A DNA stretch of 64,000 bases. Origin: Phosphoribacter sp037046615 (GTDB taxonomy: Bacteria > Actinomycetota > Actinomycetes > Actinomycetales > Dermatophilaceae). The stretch is taken from the NCBI GenBank assembly GCA_037046615.1, contig JBAOHD010000020.1, forward strand, positions 1-64,000, in the 5' to 3' direction. The translations under genes were made by a program, and so were the position numbers. Shown piece by piece: positions 1-10,313 of this stretch. The notes under the pieces are model-generated. The model did not search any database. It was given only the letters and a program-made list of their open reading frames with translations, and was not told the DNA's origin. Each line of letters begins with the position of its first letter. The first letter of the stretch is position 1.

Positions 1-775
<775 letters not shown>

Positions 776-804
776 AACAAAGAATGCTACGCGTCCACTG
801 TGTG

Positions 805-827
805 GTTCCCGAGATACGGTCGGGAAC
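805..827 (+). other. Hairpin in the 23S-5S spacer
   Basis: A perfect 8-bp inverted repeat, GTTCCCGA (805-812) and TCGGGAAC (820-827), around a 7-base loop sits in the short spacer between 23S and 5S. Its place suggests a processing stem or spacer structure of the rRNA precursor. The hairpin is seen directly; the processing role is inferred. Confidence 0.5.
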
Positions 828-845
828 GACTGAAATCTCCATAGA

Positions 846-963
846 GTTTCGGCTGTCATAGCGAAGGGGAAACGCCCGGCTCCATTCCGAACCCGGAAGC
901 TAAGCCCTTCAGCGCCGATGGTACTGCACTGGTGACGGTGTGGGAGAGTAGGACGCAGCCGGA
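846..963 (+). rRNA. rrf: 5S ribosomal RNA
   Basis: About 118 bases matching the actinobacterial 5S pattern. It contains CCATTCCGAACCCGGAAGC in the loop B and C region, then GCGCCGATGGTACTGC and GGGAGAGTAGG towards the 3' end. The terminal bases GTTTCGGCTG and CAGCCGGAC can pair to close helix I. It lies about 70 bases after 23S and is followed at once by a terminator, so it is the last gene of this rRNA operon. Confidence 0.95.
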
Positions 964-975
964 CATACTTTGTCG

Positions 976-1014
976 AGAAGGCCCCGTGGTTTCCACGGGG
1001 CCTTCTTGCATTTT
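976..1014 (+). terminator. Rho-independent terminator of the rRNA operon
   Basis: A strong hairpin, GAAGGCCCCGTGG paired with CCACGGGGCCTTC across a 3-base loop, followed by TTGCATTTTGTT. It starts 12 bases after 5S and ends just before the next gene. It is the clearest intrinsic terminator in the window. Confidence 0.9.
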
Positions 1015-1041
1015 GTTACCATTGTGATGAGAGTTGGATTC

Positions 1042-1956
1042 ATGAGGACGAACGATCGCGCAAGCGGCAGCGGAGGCTCTCGAGATGGCGCGCGCGGTGG
1101 CGCTGGGCGCGGCTCTGGCGGTTCGGGCCGCAGCGGAGAGCGCCGTGGGGATAATGCGGCTGGGCGCAGGAGCGACTCTGTGCCCGCGGGAGTCGAGCGC
1201 CGCAGTGGGCCGCGGCTCGAGCCAAAATCTCCCCGGAAGCCGGAGCCGGCGATCGATGCGGATATCACGGGCAAGGAACTCGACCGGAGCGTGTGGACCC
1301 AGCTGCGGACCTTGAGCCAGGAGAACGCCGAGGGCGTCGCTGGGCACTTGGTGATGACGGGTCGGTTCCTGGAAACCAACCTGACCGCGGCCGAGGCCCA
1401 CGCCGAGACCGCGGTCCGTCGCGCAGGACGGGTTCCTGCGGCGAGGGAAGCACTTGGAGTCGTGGCTTACCGAAAGGGCGAATGGGCACGGGCGCTCACG
1501 GAGTTCCGCACCGTGCGACGGCTGTCCGGATCCTCGCACCTGCTGCCATTGATGGTCGACTGCGAACGCGCACTGGGGCGGCCGGAGCGGGCTCTCGAGC
1601 TAGCAGCTTCACCGGAGGCCAAGACCCTTGAACAGGGCGAGCGTGTCGAACTCGCGATTGTCGTGTCGGGCATTCGCCGAGACCTCGGCGATCATGCCGT
1701 GGCCGCTGCGGGGCTTGAGATCCCGGAGCTGGCCGGGTCTGCCCAGAAGCCATGGGCCGGACGGTTGCGCTACGCCTACGCCGAGGCCCTCTTGGCATTG
1801 GGTGACCTTGCGGCAGCGAGGGACTGGTTCGCGCGGGCAGTCGATGCCGACGTGGACGGCACGACAGACGCTGCCGAGCGCCTCGAGGAGCTCGACGGGG
1901 TCAGCTATGTCGATCTCGACGAGGAGGACGGCGCGCGCGACGAAGCCGAGGCGTGA
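1042..1956 (+). CDS. TPR-like repeat protein of the tlyA cluster
   Basis: A 304-residue soluble protein. Residues 1-75 are low-complexity, rich in Gly, Arg and Ser. From about residue 85 the protein is an Ala/Leu-rich helical array consistent with tetratricopeptide repeats (for example AHAETAVRRAGRVPAAREAL, then further paired helices). The C-terminus is acidic. Neighbours suggest it matches the M. tuberculosis Rv1691 position, directly upstream of a HAD phosphatase and tlyA. Its function is unknown, and TPR arrays usually mediate protein contacts. The start at 1042 is preferred because frames opening earlier run into the 5S gene and terminator. A start at 1027 is also possible. The stop overlaps the next start, indicating translational coupling. 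Confidence 0.75.
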   Translation: MRTNDRASGSGGSRDGARGGAGRGSGGSGRSGERRGDNAAGRRSDSVPAGVERRSGPRLEPKSPRKPEPAIDADITGKELDRSVWTQLRTLSQENAEGVAGHLVMTGRFLETNLTAAEAHAETAVRRAGRVPAAREALGVVAYRKGEWARALTEFRTVRRLSGSSHLLPLMVDCERALGRPERALELAASPEAKTLEQGERVELAIVVSGIRRDLGDHAVAAAGLEIPELAGSAQKPWAGRLRYAYAEALLALGDLAAARDWFARAVDADVDGTTDAAERLEELDGVSYVDLDEEDGARDEAEA

Positions 1957-3041
1957 TGTCCCGCCCGATAGGAACAATCCTGGTCGACAGGTATGCCGGT
2001 CTCGTCTGCGATCTCGACGGGGTGGTCTATCGCGGGCCGGAAGGGATCGGTGTCGCCATCAGGACGCTCAATGCGGTGCACTCGTCGGTGGGCCTTGTCT
2101 TCGCCACCAACAATGCGTCCCGGACCCCCGAGCAGGTGAGCGAGCAACTCCTTGGCCTGGGTCTAGCCCAGGAGGCTGTCCGCGTCGTGACGAGTGCCCA
2201 GGCGGGGGCGGCATATCTGCGTCGTGACTTGCCGGCCGGCTCTTCCGTGCTGGCCGTCGGGGGCGAAGGGGTTGCGCACGCCCTGGCGGCAGCGGGTCTC
2301 GTGGCCGTCCTGCCCCATGAGGTGGCGAGCACGGGTGCCGTCCCAGCGGCGGTGCTGCAAGGGTGGGGACTCGACGTTGCCGTGCGTGACCTCGCGGCGG
2401 TATGCCGTGCGGTGACCGCGGGTGCCCGATGGGTCGCGACCAATTCCGATCCCAGCCTCCCGGTCGCTGGAGGTGTAGACATCCCCGGTAACGGGACCCT
2501 CGTCGCGGCGGTGACGGTGGCGACACGGCATACCCCTGAGATCGTGGGCAAGCCTCATCGCCCTCTCTACGATCACGCCGTGACTGTCCTGGGCATGCCG
2601 CTGTCGGAGGTCCTCGCGATCGGTGATCGGCTCGACACCGACATCCTCGGGGCCGAGGCCACGGGGATGGATTCGCTGTGGGTGCTGACTGGAGTAGACG
2701 GTTTTGTCCAGTTGCTCGGATCGCGCGCAACGCCCACGTATGCCGCCGCCTCGCTCGAGGCCCTCCGCCTTCCACCAGTCGAGGTATGCCGCGACCGGAA
2801 CACGTGGACTGGTGGCCCCGCCCGGGTCGCCCGAGTGGCGCCTGGACGGGTCATCGTGGAGACCACCGATCAGACATTGGCCCCTTCGGTCGCGAATGCG
2901 GTCGCGATGGTGGGTCTGGCCGTCACCCTCGCCCTCCGCGAGGAACTCGAGCGCGACCTCGTGTCGCACGAGGACGCCACGGAGATCGCTCGGACACTGG
3001 ACCGGGCTGTGCGGGAGGCGGTGGACCCCTCAGGGCAGTAG
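1956..3041 (+). CDS. HAD-IIA family phosphatase (glycerol-3-phosphate phosphatase-like)
   Basis: A NagD-type HAD hydrolase. Motif I is CDLDGVVYRG near residue 16, motif II lies in the FATNNASRT segment, the conserved lysine lies in GKPHRPLYDHAV, and motif IV is AIGDRLDTDILGAEATGM. About 80 residues beyond the catalytic core form an extra C-terminal region. In M. tuberculosis the gene at this position (Rv1692) is a glycerol-3-phosphate phosphatase; the same substrate here is an inference from position and family. The ATG at 1956 overlaps the upstream stop, and a GTG codon just before it, at 1953, is an alternative start. The gene runs into the histone-tail protein 26 bases later. Confidence 0.85.
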   Translation: MSRPIGTILVDRYAGLVCDLDGVVYRGPEGIGVAIRTLNAVHSSVGLVFATNNASRTPEQVSEQLLGLGLAQEAVRVVTSAQAGAAYLRRDLPAGSSVLAVGGEGVAHALAAAGLVAVLPHEVASTGAVPAAVLQGWGLDVAVRDLAAVCRAVTAGARWVATNSDPSLPVAGGVDIPGNGTLVAAVTVATRHTPEIVGKPHRPLYDHAVTVLGMPLSEVLAIGDRLDTDILGAEATGMDSLWVLTGVDGFVQLLGSRATPTYAAASLEALRLPPVEVCRDRNTWTGGPARVARVAPGRVIVETTDQTLAPSVANAVAMVGLAVTLALREELERDLVSHEDATEIARTLDRAVREAVDPSGQ

Positions 3042-3067
3042 CGTGGGGGACAACCAAAGGAGGCGCA

Positions 3068-3982
3068 ATGTCATTCGACGGTATGCGGGGATATCTGCAA
3101 CTGGTGACCGGGCTCGGTGAGGCAACTCGAGCCAAGGCCACCGAGGTCGCGCAAGGGTTGTTGTCGATCGCCACTCGACCCAATCCGACGGAACTTGCGA
3201 CCCAGGTCGCGAGCCTCGCGGAGGACGTGATGGCCGCGGCGGAGAGCAACCGACACGCCCTGGTGAAAATGATCAGGCGCGAGGTCGAGGACTTCATCGA
3301 GTCGTCCACGACATTGGTCAAGCGATCCGACCTCGACGCTGTGATGTCCATGGTGTCGTCGCTGACCGGTGACGTCATCGTGTCCCGCAAGGAGTTCGCC
3401 GCGCACACCGATCCGATCGACGACCTGCCGCCGCGTGCTCGAGTCACGCCCGTCCCGCCGCGCGCGAGTGCGAGCGCACGCCCGAGCCGGTCTGCTGTCG
3501 CCGCCGCTGCTCGCTCTGCCTCCGAGACCGCGCCGGCCACAGCGGCGGAGGCTGTCAAGAGGGAGCCGGTGAAGAAGGCTACGCCTGCGAAAAAGGCCGC
3601 GCCGGCTAAGGCGACCGAGGCTGTCAAGAGGGAGCCAGTGAAGAAGGCCACGCCGGCGAAGAAGGCTACGCCTGCGAAAAAGGCCGCGCCGGCTAAGGCG
3701 ACCGAGGCTGTCAAGAGGGAGCCAGTGAAGAAGGCCACGCCGGCGAAGAAGGCTACGCCTGCGAAAAAGGCCGCGCCGGCCAAGGCGACCGAGGCTGTCA
3801 AGAGGGAGCCGGTGAAGAACGCCACGCCGGCGAAGAAGGCCACGCCGGCCAAGGCGACAGAGGCTGTCAAGAGGGAGCCGGTGAAGAAGGCTGCGCCTGC
3901 GAAGACGGCTGCGCCTGCGAAGACGGCTGCGGCAACATCTGCAGCATCTGCAGCGGCTCCGGAGGCAGGACCGAACGAGTGA
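3068..3982 (+). CDS. Protein with histone-H1-like Lys/Ala/Pro repeat tail
   Basis: A 304-residue protein in two parts. Residues 1-120 are amphipathic helices with no recognised catalytic motif (MSFDGMRGYLQLVTGLGEA at the start), resembling small phasin-like or coiled proteins. Residues 160-300 are a tandem Lys/Ala/Pro/Thr tail built from five units beginning EAVKREPVK and followed by runs of KKATPAKKA, very like the tails of eukaryotic histone H1 and of HupB-type nucleoid proteins. DNA binding is therefore possible but not shown. A strong Shine-Dalgarno AAAGGAGG at 3057-3064 fixes the start. The gene sits between the HAD phosphatase and a small protein upstream of tlyA, where M. tuberculosis has no extra gene. 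Confidence 0.7.
   Translation: MSFDGMRGYLQLVTGLGEATRAKATEVAQGLLSIATRPNPTELATQVASLAEDVMAAAESNRHALVKMIRREVEDFIESSTTLVKRSDLDAVMSMVSSLTGDVIVSRKEFAAHTDPIDDLPPRARVTPVPPRASASARPSRSAVAAAARSASETAPATAAEAVKREPVKKATPAKKAAPAKATEAVKREPVKKATPAKKATPAKKAAPAKATEAVKREPVKKATPAKKATPAKKAAPAKATEAVKREPVKNATPAKKATPAKATEAVKREPVKKAAPAKTAAPAKTAAATSAASAAAPEAGPNE
3549..3900 (+). repeat. In-frame tandem repeats encoding EAVKREPVK + KKATPAK blocks
   Basis: Five copies beginning GAGGCTGTCAAGAGGGAGCC lie at about 3549, 3618, 3705, 3792 and 3867. Each is followed by a variable number of 15-base Lys-Lys-Ala-Thr-Pro-Ala blocks, so unit length varies (about 69, 87, 87, 75 bases). Near identity at the DNA level implies recent expansion and likely length variation between strains. 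Assemblies may mis-size this array. Confidence 0.85.
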
Positions 3983-4233
3983 CCCTGCCTGACTCTCATC
4001 CCGATGCAGACGTCGAGGTGACGGCGACGGGAGAGCACCCAGGAGAGCACGCCCACGACGCGCTCTTCCCGTCGCCGGTCCCAGATCCTCCGCGCACGGG
4101 TGACCCGGCGGTCGACCGGGCCCTCGCCGAGTTCGCCGCCGGCATGGTGGGTGACGTCGCTGCTCACCCCGAGGTGGCGCAACGCCTAGACGAGCAGCTA
4201 CGCGCGCGTCTGGCCAACGTCGGTGGGACCTGA
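3979..4233 (+). CDS. Small conserved hypothetical upstream of tlyA
   Basis: An 84-residue protein starting at a GTG that overlaps the previous stop (GTGA). It has an acidic, His-rich disordered N-terminus, then a helix containing VDRALAEFAAGMVGDVAAHP and ending ARLANVGGT. The next gene, tlyA, starts inside its last codons, so the three genes are translationally coupled. It occupies the position of M. tuberculosis Rv1693, also a short protein of unknown function. No motif gives a role. Confidence 0.65.
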   Translation: MTLPDSHPDADVEVTATGEHPGEHAHDALFPSPVPDPPRTGDPAVDRALAEFAAGMVGDVAAHPEVAQRLDEQLRARLANVGGT

Positions 4234-5056
4234 CCGGCCGCTGGCCACGGACGCTCCGGTGCGGCTCGATGCTGCCCTTGTGGCCCGCGGTCACGCCCGC
4301 TCTCGCGCTCAGGCCCACGAGCTCATCGATGCCCACCGGGTGCTCATCGATGGGGTGCCAGCTCGCAAGGCCTCTCACCGGGTGCCGCCCAGTGCCCCCA
4401 TCGTCGTGCTCGGCGAGGTTGACCCCTGGGTGGGGCGGGCGGCATACAAACTCCTTGGCGCGCTCGACACCTTTGGGCCGCAGGGATTTCGCGTCTCCGG
4501 GCGACGGTGTCTCGATGTGGGCGCCAGCACCGGTGGCTTCACCCAGGTGCTCCTCGGTGCCGGTGCGGCACACGTCGTCGCGCTCGATGTCGGCCACGGG
4601 CAGCTCGCGCCGACGCTGGCCGGCGACGCCCGCGTCGACAACCGTGAGGGGGTCAACATTCGCGATGTTTCGGCCGCGGATTTCCGGTGGCCGTTCGACG
4701 TCATCGTCGCCGACGTGAGCTTCATCTCGTTGACCCTCGTCCTGCCGGTCTTGCCGTCTCTCGTCGCGCCGGACGCTGATCTCGCCGTCCTCGTGAAGCC
4801 CCAGTTCGAGGTGGGTCGTGGGGCCCTCGGCAAGGGCGGCGTCGTGACATCGATCCGGGCGCGGGCCGGTGCCGTGCGCGCGGTCGTCGACACCGCGGTT
4901 GCTGCCGGGTTCACCGTGCGCGACATCATGGTCAGCCCGCTGCCGGGCTCGTCAGGAAACCGAGAGTATGTCCTGTGGATGTCGATGGGCCAGAGTCCTG
5001 GACTGTCCGCGACCGCCGTCGATGAGAAGGTAGCTGCCATGGAGGACGAGCTGTGA
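4223..5056 (+). CDS. tlyA: TlyA-family 23S/16S rRNA 2'-O-methyltransferase
   Basis: A 277-residue protein. An S4 RNA-binding domain covers residues 10-70 (RLDAALVARGHARSRAQAHE). It is followed by a FtsJ-like Rossmann methyltransferase domain with the SAM-binding motif CLDVGASTGGFTQVLLGAGA near residue 93, and then FDVIVADVSFISLTLVLP and VLVKPQFEVG. TlyA methylates cytidine 2'-hydroxyls in ribosomal RNA of both subunits in mycobacteria, which makes ribosomes sensitive to capreomycin. The GTG start overlaps the upstream gene by 11 bases, and the stop overlaps nadK by 4 bases. The tlyA-nadK-recN order is a hallmark of Actinobacteria. Confidence 0.93.
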   Translation: MGPDRPLATDAPVRLDAALVARGHARSRAQAHELIDAHRVLIDGVPARKASHRVPPSAPIVVLGEVDPWVGRAAYKLLGALDTFGPQGFRVSGRRCLDVGASTGGFTQVLLGAGAAHVVALDVGHGQLAPTLAGDARVDNREGVNIRDVSAADFRWPFDVIVADVSFISLTLVLPVLPSLVAPDADLAVLVKPQFEVGRGALGKGGVVTSIRARAGAVRAVVDTAVAAGFTVRDIMVSPLPGSSGNREYVLWMSMGQSPGLSATAVDEKVAAMEDEL

Positions 5057-5976
5057 CGCGCCGAGTGTTGCTCGTCATCCATCCACGCCGCCCGGACGCG
5101 GTCGACGTCGCGAGGTCGGTCGCGGATCGCCTGCTCCGGGCCGACATCACCCCGGAAGTCAGCGAGAGCGACGCGGGCCACTTCCCGCCGGGCGGGCTCT
5201 CGGGCATCACCATCGTCCCCGACGACTCACCGGCGGCCGGCTGCGAACTCGCCTGCGTGCTCGGCGGCGACGGCACCATCCTTCGCGCCGCGGAACTCAC
5301 GAGAGCGACCGGCACTCCGCTGCTCGGCATCAATCTCGGCAAAGTCGGCTTCCTTGCCGAGGCAGAAATGGACGACCTCGACGGTGTCGTCGAACGCATC
5401 GTCGCGCGTGACTACCGCGTCGAAGAACGCATGACGCTCGATGTCGTCGTCAGCCACGGGGGCCAGATCCGCACTCGCAGTTGGGCATTGAACGAAGTCA
5501 GCATCGAGAAGGCAGCCCGCGAGCGGATGCTCGAGGTCACCGTCGAGATCGACGCTCGTCCGCTGTCAACGTGGGGATGTGACGGGGTCATCGTCGCGAC
5601 GCCGACCGGTTCGACGGCATACGCCTTCTCCGCCGGGGGGCCGGTCATGTGGCCCGATGTCGAGGCAATCCTCCTCGTGCCCAACTCGGCCCATGCCCTC
5701 TTTGCCAGGCCCGTCGTGGTCGGACCGACCTCGCGCCTGGCGGTCGAGGTCATTGCCGACGCCGAGGGTGCCGGCGTCATGTGGTGCGACGGGCGCCGCC
5801 CCGTGGATCTGCCACCTGGCGCCCGGATCGATGTCACCCGGTCGTCTATCCCCATGCTCCTCGCGCGCCTGACCGATTCGCCGTTCACCGACCGTCTGGT
5901 CGAGAAGTTCGATCTCTCGGTCGGCGGGTGGCGCGGGACCAATCGCGACCGGCCGCGCCCCAAACCCACCCCGTGA
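5053..5976 (+). CDS. nadK: NAD kinase
   Basis: A 307-residue NAD(+) kinase that phosphorylates NAD to NADP using ATP or polyphosphate. The diagnostic GGDGTILRAAEL is at residue about 71. It is followed by LGINLGKVGFLAE, the NEVSIEK nucleotide-binding segment, and ATPTGSTAYAFSAGGP. Length and motif order fit the family. The GTG start overlaps the tlyA stop (GTGA). The C-terminus ends in a short basic Pro-rich tail. Confidence 0.95.
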   Translation: MTRRVLLVIHPRRPDAVDVARSVADRLLRADITPEVSESDAGHFPPGGLSGITIVPDDSPAAGCELACVLGGDGTILRAAELTRATGTPLLGINLGKVGFLAEAEMDDLDGVVERIVARDYRVEERMTLDVVVSHGGQIRTRSWALNEVSIEKAARERMLEVTVEIDARPLSTWGCDGVIVATPTGSTAYAFSAGGPVMWPDVEAILLVPNSAHALFARPVVVGPTSRLAVEVIADAEGAGVMWCDGRRPVDLPPGARIDVTRSSIPMLLARLTDSPFTDRLVEKFDLSVGGWRGTNRDRPRPKPTP

Positions 5977-6015
5977 CCGGCTGTGGAGCATCACCGAGCC
6001 GTCGGTCCCAAACCG

Positions 6016-6030
6016 TAGGCTGACGGCGTG
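6016..6030 (+). promoter_or_regulatory. Leaderless promoter -10 box for recN
   Basis: TAGGCT (6016-6021) lies exactly 6 bases before the GTG start of recN. This TANNNT-N6-GTG layout puts the transcription start at the start codon itself and there is no Shine-Dalgarno. The same arrangement recurs at several genes in the window. Confidence 0.6.
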
Positions 6031-7782
6031 CTCCAGGAGATCCGCATCCGCAACCTCGGTGTCATCGACGACGCCGTCGTGCGCCTCGATCGCGGACTGA
6101 CCGTGCTCACCGGCGAGACGGGCGCAGGCAAGACGATGGTCGTCAACGGACTCGGACTCATTCTCGGCGCTCGGGCCGACGCCGGAATGGTCCGCGCCGG
6201 AGCCCAGCACGCCGCAGTCGAAGGGCTCCTCACCCTCCCGGCCACCCACCCCGCCCGCGCACGGGTGTTCGACGCCGGGGGAGAACTCGACGAGGACGAC
6301 CTCATCGTCGCGCGGACCGTCACCGCGGAAGGCCGCTCGCGTGCCTTCGTGGGTGGCCGGTCGGCCCCGGTGGGGGTGCTCGGTGAGCTGGGGGAGTTGC
6401 TCGTGGCCGTCCACGGTCAGGCCGACCAATGGCGCCTGCGCCGCGGTGACCAGCACCGCACGCTCTTGGACGCCTACGGAGGCCCGAGGCTGGCAGCTGC
6501 GCTCACGGCATACCAGGGGGCCTTTACGGCGCTCACAGCCGCAGAGGCCGAGCGGTCCGCACTCCAGGTCGCCGACCGCGACCGGGCCCGCGAGGTCGAC
6601 ATGCTGACCGCGGCCCTCGAGCACCTCGAACGCGTCGACCCGCAGCCGCACGAAGACATCGACCTGCGCGCCGAGGCAGAACGCCTCGGACACTCCGAGG
6701 GGCTGCGGTATGCCGTCGCATCGGCTCACGCAGCCCTCGCTGGGTCCGACCACGACGTCGACTCCGGCGATGTGCTCGCCACCCTCGCGGCTGCCCGGTC
6801 GGCGCTGGCGGCCGAGACTGCGCACGATCCCCGGCTGACCGAGTTCGAGGGAAGACTCAAAGAGGTCGCGTATGCCGTGACCGACCTTGCCGGAGACCTC
6901 GCCAGCTACCTCGCGGACCTCGACGCCGACCCAGCCCGGTTGGAGTGGGTCCACCAGCGGCGGGCCGAGCTCGACGGATTGACCCGCAGATACGCCGACA
7001 CCATCGACGACGTGCTGGCGTGGGGGTCGGAGGCCGCGCGCCGCCTGACGGCACTCGTCGGCGCCGACGAGCGACTCGCCCAGCTGGATGCCGAGGTCGA
7101 TCAATGCCGACGTGAGGTGGCTGCAACCGCAGCCGCCCTGACTTCCGAACGCTCCAGTGCCGCAACAGAATTCGCCCAGGCCGTCCAGGCGGAGCTCCGA
7201 GAGTTGTCGATGGGTGCAGCGCGCCTGGTCGTCGCTGTCACCCCGCGGGAGCCCACCGCCCACGGCGCCGATGACGTCGAGATCCAACTCGCCGCCAACT
7301 CCGGTGCACCGCCGCGCTCGGTCGTCAAGGCGGCCTCCGGTGGTGAGCTCTCCCGCGTCATGCTCGCCATCGAGGTGGTGAGCGGGACACGCCTGGATGC
7401 CACAGACTCCCCGGGAGCGGATGCCACCCTGCCGACGTTCGTCTTCGATGAGGTCGACGCGGGCGTCGGGGGCGCGGCCGCCAGAGCGATCGGCGCCCGA
7501 CTGGCGGCCCTCTCCGAGCGCGCGCAGGTTGTGGTTGTCACTCACCTGGCCCAGGTGGCGGCATACGCCGACCGCCACCTCGTCGTGCGGAAGGCCGACG
7601 ACGGCAGCGTGACGGCCAGCTCGGTCGTGTCCCTGACCGGCGAGGAACGCGTCACCGAACTCGCCCGGATGATGGGGGGCGACAGTTCGGCGGCTGCGGT
7701 CGAGCATGCCCGGGAGCTCCTGACAGAGTCGACGCGCCGTCCGTCACGCTCGCGGTCACGAGGGCCGTCCGGAGCCGCATAG
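6028..7782 (+). CDS. recN: DNA repair protein RecN
   Basis: A 584-residue SMC-like ATPase of recombinational double-strand break repair. The Walker A motif GETGAGKTMVVN is at residues 29-40. A long Ala/Glu/Arg-rich coiled-coil centre follows. The ABC signature SGGELSRVMLAIE is near residue 440, and Walker B FVFDEVDAGVGG near 476. The tail ends VTHLAQVAAYADRHLVVRK and then HARELL. Length is normal. The GTG start has a TAGGCT box 6 bases upstream and no ribosome site, consistent with a leaderless mRNA separate from nadK. Confidence 0.95.
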   Translation: MLQEIRIRNLGVIDDAVVRLDRGLTVLTGETGAGKTMVVNGLGLILGARADAGMVRAGAQHAAVEGLLTLPATHPARARVFDAGGELDEDDLIVARTVTAEGRSRAFVGGRSAPVGVLGELGELLVAVHGQADQWRLRRGDQHRTLLDAYGGPRLAAALTAYQGAFTALTAAEAERSALQVADRDRAREVDMLTAALEHLERVDPQPHEDIDLRAEAERLGHSEGLRYAVASAHAALAGSDHDVDSGDVLATLAAARSALAAETAHDPRLTEFEGRLKEVAYAVTDLAGDLASYLADLDADPARLEWVHQRRAELDGLTRRYADTIDDVLAWGSEAARRLTALVGADERLAQLDAEVDQCRREVAATAAALTSERSSAATEFAQAVQAELRELSMGAARLVVAVTPREPTAHGADDVEIQLAANSGAPPRSVVKAASGGELSRVMLAIEVVSGTRLDATDSPGADATLPTFVFDEVDAGVGGAAARAIGARLAALSERAQVVVVTHLAQVAAYADRHLVVRKADDGSVTASSVVSLTGEERVTELARMMGGDSSAAAVEHARELLTESTRRPSRSRSRGPSGAA

Positions 7783-7793
7783 ACTGGACTCCC

Positions 7794-7796
<3 letters not shown>
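7780..7796 (+). promoter_or_regulatory. Leaderless-type -10 box for pyrG
   Basis: TAGACT (7780-7785) overlaps the recN stop codon and is followed 8 bases later by the GTG start of pyrG. No Shine-Dalgarno is present. A transcription start at or within a base or two of the start codon is inferred. Confidence 0.5.
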
Positions 7797-9455
<1,659 letters not shown>

Positions 9456-9470
9456 CGGCATACTCGCCTG

Positions 9471-10142
9471 ATGGCTTTCGATGCACCCAGAGGCGCTTTC
9501 GGCGACCTCCGTGACGAGCTTGTCAACCTCCCGGTCGAGCACTCCGAGCAGGTCTTCGAGGGACGGGTGTGGAACGTCCGCCGCGACCGGGTGAGCCTCG
9601 GGGCCGACGGTGTCGTCACCCGTGATCTCGTCGAGCACACCGGCGCCGTCCTCGTCGTCGCGCTCCGTGAGGTCGACGGCGTCGACGAAATCATCCTCAT
9701 CCGCCAATACCGCCATCCCGTCAGTTCCTACCTCTGGGAGTTGCCTGCGGGCCTGCTCGATGTCGGGGGCGAATCCCCCTGGCTCGCGGCCGCCCGAGAG
9801 CTCGCGGAGGAGGTCGACCTTGTCGCCGACACCTGGAATGTCCTCGCCGACTCCTACGCCTCCCCGGGCGGGCTGACCGAGGCGATTCGCATTTACCTGG
9901 CCCGCGACCTCAGCCGCGCGCCCTCCATCCACATCAGAGACGGCGAAGAGGCGGGCATCCAACCGCTGTGGGTCTCCCTCGATGACGCGTATGCCGCGGT
10001 GCTGGCAGGCCGGGTGCACAACGCCGGCGCGATGATCGGGATCATGGCCGCGTGGGGCAGTCGCCAGCAGGGGTGGCGCACCCTCCGGCCGGTGGACGCC
10101 CCGTGGCCCGAGCACCCGGCCTACCGGGACATGCCGGCCTGA
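9471..10142 (+). CDS. Nudix hydrolase, ADP-ribose pyrophosphatase type
   Basis: A 223-residue protein with an almost canonical Nudix box in LLDVGGESPWLAAARELAEE at about residues 99-118, which places the metal-binding glutamates. The upstream IRQYRHP and ELPAG segments are typical of ADP-ribose pyrophosphatases. It likely hydrolyses ADP-ribose or related nucleoside diphosphate sugars. It follows pyrG exactly as Rv1700 follows pyrG in M. tuberculosis. The exact substrate is inferred. Confidence 0.88.
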   Translation: MAFDAPRGAFGDLRDELVNLPVEHSEQVFEGRVWNVRRDRVSLGADGVVTRDLVEHTGAVLVVALREVDGVDEIILIRQYRHPVSSYLWELPAGLLDVGGESPWLAAARELAEEVDLVADTWNVLADSYASPGGLTEAIRIYLARDLSRAPSIHIRDGEEAGIQPLWVSLDDAYAAVLAGRVHNAGAMIGIMAAWGSRQQGWRTLRPVDAPWPEHPAYRDMPA

Positions 10143-10313
10143 GTCTCGTCGAGGGCCTCGCGAGGCCAGCTGACACGAGTCGAGGCGGTCTGCCGTCCCA
10201 GCCTAAGATTGGGGAGCCTCGGCGGCGCCCACCCTGGGCGACGGTGATGCACCCGGCATACCCCGTGAGACCTGAAAAACCCCGTTCCGCGAGCAGATCT
10301 AGAGGACATCATC

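Noticed and set aside
970..1041. An upstream extension of the TPR protein to 970
   Set aside because: It would run through the rRNA terminator and start at the 5S end; the start at 1042 (or 1027) is more reasonable.
3071..4597. Leu/Arg-rich open frame opposite the histone-tail gene and tlyA
   Set aside because: Complement of the Lys/Ala/Pro repeats; no start signal or conservation.
5566..7707. A 713-codon open frame opposite nadK and recN
   Set aside because: Shadow of high-GC coding; composition (Gly/Arg/Asp/His-rich) and lack of motifs show it is not a gene.
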